Shown in pieces: positions 5,825-13,372 of a DNA stretch of 16,694 nucleotides. Below the pieces are notes generated by a model. It was not told the origin of the DNA. It searched no databases and saw only the letters and a list, made by a program, of their open reading frames with translations. The stretch comes from Lachnospiraceae bacterium (GTDB taxonomy: Bacteria; Bacillota; Clostridia; Lachnospirales; Lachnospiraceae), in NCBI GenBank assembly GCA_021200345.1, contig JAJQGR010000119.1, positions 1 through 16,694 of the forward strand. The letters are read 5' to 3'. How positions within the stretch are numbered: the first letter of the stretch is position 1; each line of letters opens with the position of its first letter. The translations under genes and the position numbers were made by a program.

Positions 5825-7411
5825 TTAGTTCGCGTTCAGGGACTCTACGATCAGATCGGACCAGGACTGTGCTTCCTTGGCGTACTCTTCATACGCCTGA
5901 TCCACAGTCATCTCACCGATGGCTACCTTAGCGATCAGCTCGTTCTTTTCAGATACAAGGTCGCCATTGTACTGGCTGTACTCATCTGTAGCAGGCACCA
6001 ATGTCACAGTCTGGCAGTTTGCGTTAAATGTCTCCTGTGCAGTCCGCGCCCCCTCAGCAATGGTATCGGCACCCGGATCATCTGTGATGGGTACCAGAGC
6101 CAGCATCGGGTCAATGTGCGCCTTGGTGTACTGGGTACCAGGAGTCTCCAGGTTGTCAAGCATGTGGAACTCGCCCTCTGCGTAGGTCACTTCGTTGTCA
6201 GCACCCTCATACAGAGTCTCAGCCTCGGTGCTCCAGTGAACGCCCTCTACACCATAGGTGAAGAGCAGCTCTACGTCGCCGCCGTCAAGCATGGCGGAGA
6301 TGAAATACTCGAACACGCCCTCAGGATTCTTGCACTGAGAGGTGATGCACCACGGCACAGGAATTCTGTCATAGTAGTAGGGAACCTCAGCGATGGGCTC
6401 AAGGGCTACCAGTTCTCCGTCAACACCGTTATTGATCAGATTGCTGGTCAGGTTCGTTGACCAGGTGCCCGCCCAGTAGGTAAATACGCCGAACTCATCA
6501 CTGTAGTATTTCGTACGGCAGTCTTTGGTGCCGTTGGTCAGAGTGGTGGGATCAATCACGCCCTTCGCATAAGCGTCAGCAATTCTCTGCAGGGCTTCCT
6601 TCATGGAATCCTCAGTGAAGCCGTCAGCCCAGGTGCCGTCGTCCTGCTGATAGAAGCTGGGCCATGCATCCTGATAGAACTCAGGCAAGTAGTTCACATA
6701 CGGGGAGTCAGCGCCGATAAAGCCGGATGCGGACACACCATAGGTGTTGCCATTCACACCGTCGCCGTCCGGATCACCGGTGGAGAACGCTTCCAGCATT
6801 GCGATATACTCATCGTAAGTGGTAGGAGCTTCAATACCGCACGCATCCAGCCAGGCCTGCTTTACATAGGTAATGCAGCCGTTGCCGCGGGTCACGGGCA
6901 TGCCATACAGATGGCCGTTAATATACATACCCTCTACTACGCTGCTGGAACCGGCCGCGTCGATTCTCTCCTTCAGAGAAGAGCTCTCATAGGCCTCGGT
7001 CATATCCCACAGAACGCCCTCATTGGCGTAGGATACATAGTATGTAGAACTTAAAATGATTACATCCGGCCAGTCACCGGTAGCAATGGTCTGACCTACT
7101 ACATCATAATAAGCGTCATGGTCAGGCTGAGTCACCTCATAATGGATGCCGGTCAGTTCTTCGCACTTATCCCAGAACTCGGCTCTGCCGTTTGCCTCTG
7201 TGAAAACGGTACCGTCTACCATAACAGTGATGGTGTCGGGCTTCTCAATGGAAGAGGTCTCTGTGGTGTCAGTGCTGCCAGAATCCGTGCTGCCTGACTC
7301 AGAGCTGGTGCTGCTGGAGCTGGTGGAGCTGGTACTGGAGCTGCTGCCGCAGGCTGCCAGGGACACTACCATTGCCGTTGCGAGAAGTAAAGCCAAAACT
7401 TTCTTTCTCAT
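5825..7411 (-). CDS. Extracellular sugar-binding lipoprotein of an ABC transporter (LplA-like)
   Basis: This 528-residue protein has a lipoprotein signal peptide: MRKKVLALLLATAMVVSLAAC, with the lipobox LAAC and the acylated Cys at residue 21. A Ser/Thr/Asp/Glu-rich linker follows to about residue 53. The rest is a family-1 extracellular solute-binding fold that begins with IEKPDTITVMVDG and has aromatic residues suited to sugar stacking. Its length is normal for the large LplA-type binding proteins. It should be anchored to the outside of the membrane and deliver oligosaccharide to the two permeases downstream. The ATG at 7411 follows AAGGAGG at nine bases. It is the first gene of the operon. 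The Ser-linker DNA is a GCTGGAGCTGGT-like low-complexity tract (about 7290-7345), likely prone to length change. Confidence 0.94.
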   Translation of the reverse strand: MRKKVLALLLATAMVVSLAACGSSSSTSSTSSSSTSSESGSTDSGSTDTTETSSIEKPDTITVMVDGTVFTEANGRAEFWDKCEELTGIHYEVTQPDHDAYYDVVGQTIATGDWPDVIILSSTYYVSYANEGVLWDMTEAYESSSLKERIDAAGSSSVVEGMYINGHLYGMPVTRGNGCITYVKQAWLDACGIEAPTTYDEYIAMLEAFSTGDPDGDGVNGNTYGVSASGFIGADSPYVNYLPEFYQDAWPSFYQQDDGTWADGFTEDSMKEALQRIADAYAKGVIDPTTLTNGTKDCRTKYYSDEFGVFTYWAGTWSTNLTSNLINNGVDGELVALEPIAEVPYYYDRIPVPWCITSQCKNPEGVFEYFISAMLDGGDVELLFTYGVEGVHWSTEAETLYEGADNEVTYAEGEFHMLDNLETPGTQYTKAHIDPMLALVPITDDPGADTIAEGARTAQETFNANCQTVTLVPATDEYSQYNGDLVSEKNELIAKVAIGEMTVDQAYEEYAKEAQSWSDLIVESLNAN

Positions 7412-7440
7412 ATCAATAGTCCTCCTTAAAAAATTTGCAT

Positions 7441-7453
7441 GCTGATACTCAGC
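7441..7453. promoter_or_regulatory. Small dyad in the binding-protein leader, operator candidate
   Basis: GCTGA and TCAGC arms with a three-base centre (13 bp in all) lie just after the predicted transcription start of the ABC operon. A repressor site is possible. It does not match the catabolite-response (cre) consensus. Confidence 0.3.
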
Positions 7454-7464
7454 AACGCTAATTT

Positions 7465-7493
7465 ATATTAACACCATTTTACCGATTTGGCAA
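7465..7493 (-). promoter_or_regulatory. Predicted promoter of the sugar ABC operon
   Basis: On the minus strand, TTGCCA (7493-7488, five of six consensus bases) is followed after 17 bases by TAATAT (7470-7465, four of six). Transcription would start near 7458. The modest -10 fits a regulated gene. Confidence 0.5.
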
Positions 7494-7718
7494 GTTGTAT
7501 TTGTGCAGTTTTTACAATTTTTTTGTTTTCCCTTTTTTTCTTTTGCAAAATGTCAATAATTTATTGTTTCTTTTGTGTCTTTTCTTTAAAAAATGCCCAT
7601 TTATATCTCCCGGCAAAGAAATATTCAGAATACTTTTGATACCTTGTACAAAAATTCTTCTTATTTTCGTGAAAAGTCCTCATCCAGTCATCAAAAAGAA
7701 ATGTTTTCTCCAAACTTC
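7494..7718. other. AT-rich spacer between divergent promoters
   Basis: This stretch is very AT-rich, with long T tracts (for example near 7510-7585) and no believable gene. Beyond the two flanking promoters I see no further clear element. It may provide upstream AT-rich promoter contacts or DNA bending for the ABC operon. Confidence 0.5.
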
Positions 7719-7747
7719 TTGTAAAGCACCGGCAAAATTGCTATAGT
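7719..7747 (+). promoter_or_regulatory. Predicted promoter of the serine hydrolase gene
   Basis: TTGTAA (7719-7724) is followed after exactly 17 bases by TATAGT (7742-7747). A TG dinucleotide one base before the -10 makes it an extended -10. Transcription would start near 7754. Confidence 0.65.
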
Positions 7748-7778
7748 AAACAACAGAAATGATCCGTTGTTCACTATA
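7742..7778. promoter_or_regulatory. Near-perfect inverted repeat overlapping the serine hydrolase -10
   Basis: TATAGTAAACAAC (7742-7754) and GTTGTTCACTATA (7766-7778) are inverted copies matching at 12 of 13 positions, separated by 11 bp. The left arm contains the -10 hexamer, so a bound repressor would block RNA polymerase. Arm centres are 24 bp apart, about two helical turns. A 5' hairpin in the transcript is less likely, since the start site lies at the end of the left arm. Confidence 0.6.
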
Positions 7779-7814
7779 CCAGAAATATCCCTTTGAGCAC
7801 TACAGGAGGTGTCT

Positions 7815-9260
7815 ATGTTTGAAATTCCCGTCGCTTCCCCGGAATCTGTGGGGATCGGTTCCGAACAGATTGAAGCCATGATTCTTCGCTTAAAGAAAAA
7901 CCGGATTCCCATGCACAGTCTTCTGCTGATGCGCCATGGAAAGCTGGTTTACGAGGGTTACTATCGTCCTTACAGCCAGGAAAAGCCCCACCGGATGTTT
8001 TCCGTCAGCAAAAGTATGGTATCCCTGGCCGTGGGCTATCTGATCACCCGCGGCGAGCTTCACGCTGACGATAAAATTGTGGATCTGTTTCCGGAGAAAT
8101 GCCCCGCCTATATTCATCCCTGGCTTGCGGAAATGACGCTGCAGAATATGCTGGAAATGCGCACCTGTTACAGTCAGACCACCTACAAGCTGGGACTCAC
8201 CGACGACTGGGTGGAGAGCTTTTTTATCGCCGCTCCCGATCATCCGCCGGGAACCATCTTCCACTACGACACCAGCTCTCCCCATGTGCTCTGCGCTCTG
8301 GTGGAAAAGCTGTCCGGCGTGGCTTTCTGGGATTTCATGAAAAGCACAGTGTTCCACGGTCTGGATTTAAGTGAGAACAGCTATATGCTGACGGATCCCA
8401 ACGGTGTGTCCATGGGCGGAAGCGGACTGATGTGCACCCCCATGGACCTGATGAAAATCGGATATTTTCTCTCCTGTAAGGGAACCATCTTCGGGGAGAA
8501 AAGAATTTCAGAAAAATATATCGACCAGGCCCTGTCCTGCATTTCTCCTACCATCATGAAAGCGCCTCTGCCAAGCGAGGGCTGCGGTTATGGCATGCAG
8601 TTCTGGAGAACGGAGAGGGGCGGGAATGTGTGCTACGGCATGGGCGGCCAGCTTTTGATTTTACAGCCGCAAAAGGATCTGATCTGCGTCACCACCGCGG
8701 ACACCCAGGGCTACAGCGGAGGAAATCAGTTTATTTACAACGCCTTTTATGAGGAAATATTAGATAAGCTTACGGATCATCAGGTCAAAGAAGAAAATGG
8801 CGAAAGTTCCGCCGCCCAGGCTTCCCTGGCGGCACTGACCGCCGGCCTTGCGATTGATCCCGTCCCAGGGAAGTACCAGACTCCCATCCAGCACCAGGTC
8901 AACGGGAAAATCTATGAAATAGAAGAAAACAGCATCGGCGTCCGGAAAGCGTCCGTATCTTTCGATGAATTCGGCGGCTGCCTGTATTTCAGAGTTGACG
9001 GGGATACCTGGGAAATTCCTTTCGGCTTTGGCAGCTGCCAGGAGATCACCTTCCCCATATATCAGATGTGCGCGGCCTCCAGCGGCGCCTGGGTTTCTGA
9101 AGACTGCCTGTATATCCGCTGTCATCTCTGTGATACCAGCGTGGGCAGCGTACATTTCCAGCTGCATTTTTCCGGGAATCGGGTCGTGATATATATGAAG
9201 AAAACAGAGGAATCACTGTTTAATGAATTCTCAGCGAAGCATCTGATTGGTTATCATTGA
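7815..9260 (+). CDS. Cytoplasmic serine hydrolase, beta-lactamase / family VIII esterase fold
   Basis: This 481-residue protein has no signal peptide. Its first 320 residues fit the class C beta-lactamase-like (PF00144) serine hydrolase fold. The nucleophile motif SxxK is SVSK at residues 63-66. The second motif is Y151-D-T in FHYDTSS, in place of Y-x-N. A glycine-rich third motif, YGMGGQ around 274-279, stands where KTG or HTG would be in beta-lactamases. A further domain of about 150 residues follows, resembling the C-terminal extension of related hydrolases. Such proteins are more often esterases or peptidases than antibiotic-resistance enzymes. The ATG at 7815 follows AGGAGG by five bases; a GTG at 7809 overlaps that site and is rejected. 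It is divergent from the sugar ABC operon, and its 3' end overlaps ispD by 41 bp. The substrate is unknown. Confidence 0.88.
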   Translation: MFEIPVASPESVGIGSEQIEAMILRLKKNRIPMHSLLLMRHGKLVYEGYYRPYSQEKPHRMFSVSKSMVSLAVGYLITRGELHADDKIVDLFPEKCPAYIHPWLAEMTLQNMLEMRTCYSQTTYKLGLTDDWVESFFIAAPDHPPGTIFHYDTSSPHVLCALVEKLSGVAFWDFMKSTVFHGLDLSENSYMLTDPNGVSMGGSGLMCTPMDLMKIGYFLSCKGTIFGEKRISEKYIDQALSCISPTIMKAPLPSEGCGYGMQFWRTERGGNVCYGMGGQLLILQPQKDLICVTTADTQGYSGGNQFIYNAFYEEILDKLTDHQVKEENGESSAAQASLAALTAGLAIDPVPGKYQTPIQHQVNGKIYEIEENSIGVRKASVSFDEFGGCLYFRVDGDTWEIPFGFGSCQEITFPIYQMCAASSGAWVSEDCLYIRCHLCDTSVGSVHFQLHFSGNRVVIYMKKTEESLFNEFSAKHLIGYH

Positions 9261-10029
9261 TCAATTGCTCCGCGATCATCAGATCCTCCGGTGTGGTGAT
9301 CTTGATATTACGATAATCCGCCTCCACCAGGCGGACCTTTCTGCCCCCATACAGCTCCGCCGCCATAGCGTCGTCTGTGATGTGAACGCCCCGGGCAAGC
9401 AGCGGCTTTTCCTGCTCAATCAGATCCCGGTAAGCCGGGAATATCCAGTCAAAGTCAAAGCACTGGGGCGTCTGCACCTGCCAGGTCATTGTCCTGTCAG
9501 GAGTGGCGGTCACAAAGCCCTCGGCATCGGCAATCTTGATGGTGTCCTTGACCGGCATGGCCGCCACACCGGAGCCATATTGCTCCACACTTTCTTTCAG
9601 GCGCAGCAGAATTTTCTCCGTGATAAAGGGGCGGGCGCCATCATGGATATAGACCACAGCCCTGTTTATGGTCCCGTCAGCGGATGCGCCGCCGGGCGCG
9701 GTATCTCCCTCAGAAGCCTCCGCCTGCAGAAGCTCCTGAATTCTCAGTAACCCCTGATACACCGAGTGATACCGTTCTTTTCCTCCCGGGATGATTTCTT
9801 TTACTTTGGAAAGCCCGTATTGTTCCACAATCTCCCTGCGGCAGTAATCAATCTCATCCTCTCCCGTAACCAGAATCACTTCATCCATAAAGCTGTCCTG
9901 GAATGCTCTCAGGGAATAATAAAGAAGCGGCCTGTCGCGCAAAAGCAGATACTGCTTTGCTGTCTGCGTTCCCATTCGCTTCCCCTTTCCCGCTGCCAGT
10001 ACGACAGCGATATGCTTTCTGTCACTCAA
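9220..10029 (-). CDS. ispD: 2-C-methyl-D-erythritol 4-phosphate cytidylyltransferase
   Basis: This enzyme joins CTP to methylerythritol phosphate in the MEP pathway for isoprenoids. The 269 residues include the nucleotide-binding loop AVVLAAGKGKRMG (9-20) with KQYLLL, then HDGARPF (129-135), VKDTIKIAD, TPDRTMTWQVQTPQCF (176-191), and TDDAMAAELYGG (218-229). The protein is longer than the usual 230 residues or so. A low-complexity Ala/Gly/Glu/Ser-rich insert sits at about 102-123, where a surface loop is expected, and a tail of about ten residues follows the usual end. The start is a TTG at 10029, eight bases after GGAGG; no in-frame ATG lies near. It is the last gene of the tsa operon, 55 bp after tsaD. 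Its 3' end overlaps the convergent serine hydrolase gene, and no terminator is seen. Confidence 0.95.
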   Translation of the reverse strand: MSDRKHIAVVLAAGKGKRMGTQTAKQYLLLRDRPLLYYSLRAFQDSFMDEVILVTGEDEIDYCRREIVEQYGLSKVKEIIPGGKERYHSVYQGLLRIQELLQAEASEGDTAPGGASADGTINRAVVYIHDGARPFITEKILLRLKESVEQYGSGVAAMPVKDTIKIADAEGFVTATPDRTMTWQVQTPQCFDFDWIFPAYRDLIEQEKPLLARGVHITDDAMAAELYGGRKVRLVEADYRNIKITTPEDLMIAEQLINDNQSDASLRIH

Positions 10030-10084
10030 CGCGCCCTCCTCCTGTCATCTTTCGCTTCAACGACCATCTCCTTGCTGTCGTTCA

Positions 10085-11119
10085 TCACCGCTCCCCCAGC
10101 TTCAGATTGGGAACCGCGTTCAGATCCCAGCCCGACCGGACGCCCTTTTGAAATTCATAATAACCGGCGGAGCCGATCATGGCCGCATTATCGGTGCAGA
10201 GGATGGGCGCCGGATAATAAAAATCAATGTCTTCCTTTTCGCAGGCCTCTTTCATGGCTCTGCGCAGAGCGGTATTGGAGGCTACGCCTCCCGCCAGCGC
10301 CAGCTTATGAAATCCATAATCCTTCGCGCCGCGAACCCCGTGAGCCACCAGCACATCCGTCACCGCTTTCTGAAATGACGCCGCCACATCCGCGCGGTTG
10401 ACCTCCACGCCCTTCATTTTGCATTCATTTAAATAATTCAGCACCGCGGATTTCAGCCCGCTGAAGCTGAAATCATAAACACTGCCGCCCACACTGGCCC
10501 TGGGAAAAGGGATGGCATCCGGATTTCCCTCCCTGGCCACCAGCTGATCGATCTTGGGGCCGCCGGGATAACCCAGGCCGATGGCTCTGGCCACCTTATC
10601 GAAAGCTTCCCCCGCCGCATCGTCCCTGGTGCGGCCAATGACCTCATATTCTCCATAGTCTCTGACAATCACCAGATGAGAATGTCCCCCGCTGACTACC
10701 AGACTCATGAAAGGGGGCTCCAGGTCCGGATACTGCAGATAGTTGGCGCAGATATGTCCTTCAATGTGGTGAACTCCCACCAGCGGCTTTCCCAGCGCAA
10801 AGGCCAGCGCCTTGGCGGCGGAAACCCCCACCAGCAAAGCTCCCACCAGCCCCGGTCCGTAAGTCACGGCGACGGCATCCACATCCTGCAAAGTCATGCC
10901 CGCCTGTCTGACCGCCTGATCAATCACCTGATTGATTTTTTCTATGTGCTTCCTGGAGGCAATCTCCGGCACCACTCCGCCATACAGAGTATGAAGATCT
11001 ATCTGAGAAGCAATCACATTACTCAGAATTTCCCTGCCGTTTCTGACCACCGCGGCGGCGGTCTCATCGCAGGAGCTCTCTATGGCCAGTATGAAAGTAT
11101 CTTTCTCCACTTGCTGCAT
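10085..11119 (-). CDS. tsaD: tRNA N6-adenosine threonylcarbamoyltransferase TsaD
   Basis: TsaD transfers the threonylcarbamoyl group to A37 of ANN-decoding tRNAs, working with TsaB and TsaE, both encoded upstream here. The 344-residue protein shows the family's ILAIESSCDETAAAVV start, VPEIASRKH, the metal-binding HIEGH at about 118-122, the VSGGHSHLV loop, GEAFDKVAR, GGPKID, SFSGLKSA, and GGVASN with CTDNAAMIG near the end. Length is typical. Two ATGs are six bases apart. The inner one (11119) is chosen because AGAGG lies six bases before it, whereas it directly abuts the outer ATG at 11125. It follows rnz by 30 bp. A long open frame on the opposite strand is an artefact of codon bias. Confidence 0.97.
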   Translation of the reverse strand: MQQVEKDTFILAIESSCDETAAAVVRNGREILSNVIASQIDLHTLYGGVVPEIASRKHIEKINQVIDQAVRQAGMTLQDVDAVAVTYGPGLVGALLVGVSAAKALAFALGKPLVGVHHIEGHICANYLQYPDLEPPFMSLVVSGGHSHLVIVRDYGEYEVIGRTRDDAAGEAFDKVARAIGLGYPGGPKIDQLVAREGNPDAIPFPRASVGGSVYDFSFSGLKSAVLNYLNECKMKGVEVNRADVAASFQKAVTDVLVAHGVRGAKDYGFHKLALAGGVASNTALRRAMKEACEKEDIDFYYPAPILCTDNAAMIGSAGYYEFQKGVRSGWDLNAVPNLKLGER

Positions 11120-11149
11120 TTCCATCCTCTTTGTTTGATCGTTCCAGTC

Positions 11150-12058
11150 CTAATCCTCAAAATTCAGCTCTGCCGTTCTGCCGTCCCTGGCGGCGATGGA
11201 GTTGGGGAAAATTTTGCGCACACCATCCATGTACTCCTCCGGTCTGGTCAGAGACGGGCTGTAGTGCGTCAGCCACATTTCCCTTACCCCGGCCTCCTTC
11301 GCCAGCCTGGCCGCCTCATAAAAAGTCATGTGCCTATATTCCTTCGCCTTGGCCAGCTTATCCGGCTCTCCGTACATGCCTTCGCAGATGAAAAGGTCGC
11401 TGTCCGCGGCATGCTCCGCAATGGTTTTCACCGGGCGGGTATCCGTACAATAGGTCACCTTCAGGCCCTTGCGCGGCGGCCCCAGCACCATATCCGGCGT
11501 GTAGGTCACGCCGTCTTCCTCAATCACATTTCCCTTTTGCAGTCTGGACCAGTATTTCTGCGGAATCCCCTCAGCCAGCACCCGCTCCATGTCAAATTTT
11601 CCCTGGCGTCTGATCTCCAGAGAATAGCCATAGCAGACCACATTATGCTTGACCCGAAACGCGGTGATGGCAAAATCACCAAAATCCAGAAGCTCCTCCG
11701 CTTCATTCAGCTCCCTGAACTGTATCTCAAAGGGCAGCTCCGGCGCGATGGTGCGCAGCGCGTTCACTGTGCGCTCCAGGCCTTTGGGGCCAATCATCAA
11801 AAGCGGCTCCGTGCGCTCAGCGTTGCCCATGGTCAGCAAAAGTCCCGGCAGTCCGCTGATATGGTCAGCGTGATAATGGGTAAAACACAAAATATCGATG
11901 GGCTTGGGGCTCCAGCCTTTCTCCTTCAGGGCAATCTGCGTCCCCTCACCGCAGTCAATCAAAATACTTTTTCCGTTATAGCGGGCCATCATGGAAGTCA
12001 GCCACCTGTAGGGCAGGGGCATCATTCCGCCGGTTCCCAGCAGACAAATATCCAGCAT
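11150..12058 (-). CDS. rnz: Ribonuclease Z (tRNA 3' endonuclease)
   Basis: RNase Z cuts the 3' trailer from precursor tRNAs. This 302-residue metallo-beta-lactamase fold protein has LLGTGG at the N-terminus, LIDCGEGTQ (33-41), and the metal-binding THYHADH (H61, H63, D65, H66). The remaining ligands are plausibly H138 (VKHNV), D206 (CTDTRP) and H265 (LTHYSP). An insertion of about 50 residues (150-195, including PQKYWSRLQKG) corresponds to the flexible arm that grips tRNA in the short RNase Z form. Length is normal. The ATG at 12058 has only a weak ribosome binding site (AGAGAG about ten bases upstream). It sits between rimI and tsaD, 51 bp after rimI, a logical partner for t6A genes because both act on tRNA. 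Confidence 0.93.
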   Translation of the reverse strand: MLDICLLGTGGMMPLPYRWLTSMMARYNGKSILIDCGEGTQIALKEKGWSPKPIDILCFTHYHADHISGLPGLLLTMGNAERTEPLLMIGPKGLERTVNALRTIAPELPFEIQFRELNEAEELLDFGDFAITAFRVKHNVVCYGYSLEIRRQGKFDMERVLAEGIPQKYWSRLQKGNVIEEDGVTYTPDMVLGPPRKGLKVTYCTDTRPVKTIAEHAADSDLFICEGMYGEPDKLAKAKEYRHMTFYEAARLAKEAGVREMWLTHYSPSLTRPEEYMDGVRKIFPNSIAARDGRTAELNFED

Positions 12059-12109
12059 AAAACAGTCTCTCTTATTTTTATCTATGTTTCCGGTGCGGTA
12101 CGGTTCTGT

Positions 12110-12550
12110 TTATCCCCGTCTCCACATAATCAGGGCGTCCTCCTCGGGATGGGAGTAAAAACGGGGTCTCACTCCCTCGGTGACGAATCCATTTTTTTCG
12201 TACAGATGAATCGCCGCGTCATTGGAGGCGCGCACCTCCAGTGTGAACTCTCTGACGCCCCGCTCACACCCCTGGCGCAGCAGCTCAGGAAGCATTCTGC
12301 CGGCGATACCCTGTCCCCGCAGCTTGGGAGATACCGCCACATTAAAGACCTCCGCCTCATAGGGACCTATCAGCAGTCCGCACATCCCCGCGATTTTCTC
12401 ATCTGACACAGCTGTCAGATATAAGGCATCCTCCCTTGCCGCCATTTCCCGGAACGCTTCACAGCTCCAGGGTTCACTGAAGCTCTCAGCTTCAATGGCG
12501 GCCACAGCGGCCGCATCCTCAACCCTCATCCGGCGAATTTCAATCTCCAT
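12110..12550 (-). CDS. rimI: RimI-type GNAT N-acetyltransferase
   Basis: This 146-residue GCN5-related acetyltransferase is placed in the RimI family, which acetylates the N-terminal Ala of ribosomal protein S18 and, in some bacteria, other proteins. Motif A for acetyl-CoA, RGQGIA (78-83), follows VFNVAVSPKL. The TLEVRASNDAAIHLYEKNGF block (103-122) holds the conserved Glu and Tyr seen in RimI, and FYSHPEEDALIMW closes the domain. The ATG at 12550 lies four bases after the tsaB stop codon, and its AGGAGG lies inside the tsaB 3' end, suggesting translational coupling. RimI lying within tsa clusters is common in Firmicutes. The family call is secure, the substrate inferred. Confidence 0.92.
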   Translation of the reverse strand: MEIEIRRMRVEDAAAVAAIEAESFSEPWSCEAFREMAAREDALYLTAVSDEKIAGMCGLLIGPYEAEVFNVAVSPKLRGQGIAGRMLPELLRQGCERGVREFTLEVRASNDAAIHLYEKNGFVTEGVRPRFYSHPEEDALIMWRRG

Positions 12551-12554
12551 GCTT

Positions 12555-13331
12555 TCAGGTCTCCTCCTGATCCGCTCCTGCGGAAGGTTCTTTGGTTTCC
12601 TTCAGGCTTTCCAGTCTTTCCCGCTCCGCCTGACTTAAGCGAAAATACTGCGGTTTGTGCTCAAAGAAGGATACCATTTTCCCCTGAGCCGCATACCGGA
12701 ACGCACAGGCGCCCACGGCCGCCGCGCTCTGAAGTCTTCGGTGAGCCGGAGCAAAGCTATAAGGTACGGTAAGCGTCTCCGGCAGCGCTTCCTGATATAC
12801 CTGCACCCCGTCCCCCAGAAATACCACTGGACGTCCCAGCTCATTGAGTTTTCCCACCACCTCAGGCAGCAGGCAGCAGGTTCCCTCCATCAGGCAGTTC
12901 ATTTCATAATCCCGGCACAGGGGACTGTCAGCGCACTCCCTCGGCTCAAAAGCATAAATTCCGGTATAAACCTGATTCCTGCGGGCGTCCATCATGGGAC
13001 AGACCAGAGCGGAACATCCGTACATCTGATATGCCAGTCCCTCCAGCGTGGGCACCTCAATGATCGGTTTTTCCAGCCCCTGCGCCAGCCCCTTGGCTGT
13101 AGCGGAGCCTATACGCAGGCCGGTGAAAGAACCCGGGCCGCACGCCACTGCGATGGCGTCAATGGTTTTTAAATCCAGCTCCGTCATGGCCCGTATTTCA
13201 TCCAGCATGGGCAGCAGTGTCTGAGAATGGGTTTTTTTATAATGGATCGTGTATTCCGCGATCAGATCCTCATCCTCCAAAAGTGCGGCCGTTGCCGCCA
13301 GCCCGGAACTGTCAATTGCCAAAATCTTCAT
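12555..13331 (-). CDS. tsaB: tRNA threonylcarbamoyladenosine biosynthesis protein TsaB
   Basis: TsaB is a catalytically inactive paralogue of TsaD that pairs with it and is needed for t6A formation. The 258 residues contain the ASKHA-fold signatures ILAIDSSGLAATAAL at the start, HSQTLLPMLDEI, the diagnostic VACGPGSFTGLRIGSATAKGLA (about 62-83), PTLEGLAYQ, and MMDARRNQVYTGIY. Length is slightly above the usual 230 or so, owing to a charged C-terminal tail. The ATG at 13331 is preferred, with AGGAAAG about eight bases upstream; a TTG at 13337 is the alternative. It lies 41 bp after tsaE and just ahead of rimI. Confidence 0.96.
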   Translation of the reverse strand: MKILAIDSSGLAATAALLEDEDLIAEYTIHYKKTHSQTLLPMLDEIRAMTELDLKTIDAIAVACGPGSFTGLRIGSATAKGLAQGLEKPIIEVPTLEGLAYQMYGCSALVCPMMDARRNQVYTGIYAFEPRECADSPLCRDYEMNCLMEGTCCLLPEVVGKLNELGRPVVFLGDGVQVYQEALPETLTVPYSFAPAHRRLQSAAAVGACAFRYAAQGKMVSFFEHKPQYFRLSQAERERLESLKETKEPSAGADQEET

Positions 13332-13372
13332 CTTCAATCTTTCCTGTTTCCCCAGATAATAAATGCGGTATG

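Noticed and set aside
7815..9260. Antibiotic-resistance beta-lactamase
   Set aside because: It has no signal peptide, lacks the usual Y-x-N and K-T-G motifs, and is about 100 residues longer than class C enzymes. The fold is right, but the function is more likely esterase or peptidase.
10676..12406. A 576-codon open frame on the plus strand
   Set aside because: It lies antisense to tsaD, rnz and rimI, all of which have clear family motifs. Its translation is rich in His, Arg and Gln with no recognisable domain, typical of a codon-bias shadow.
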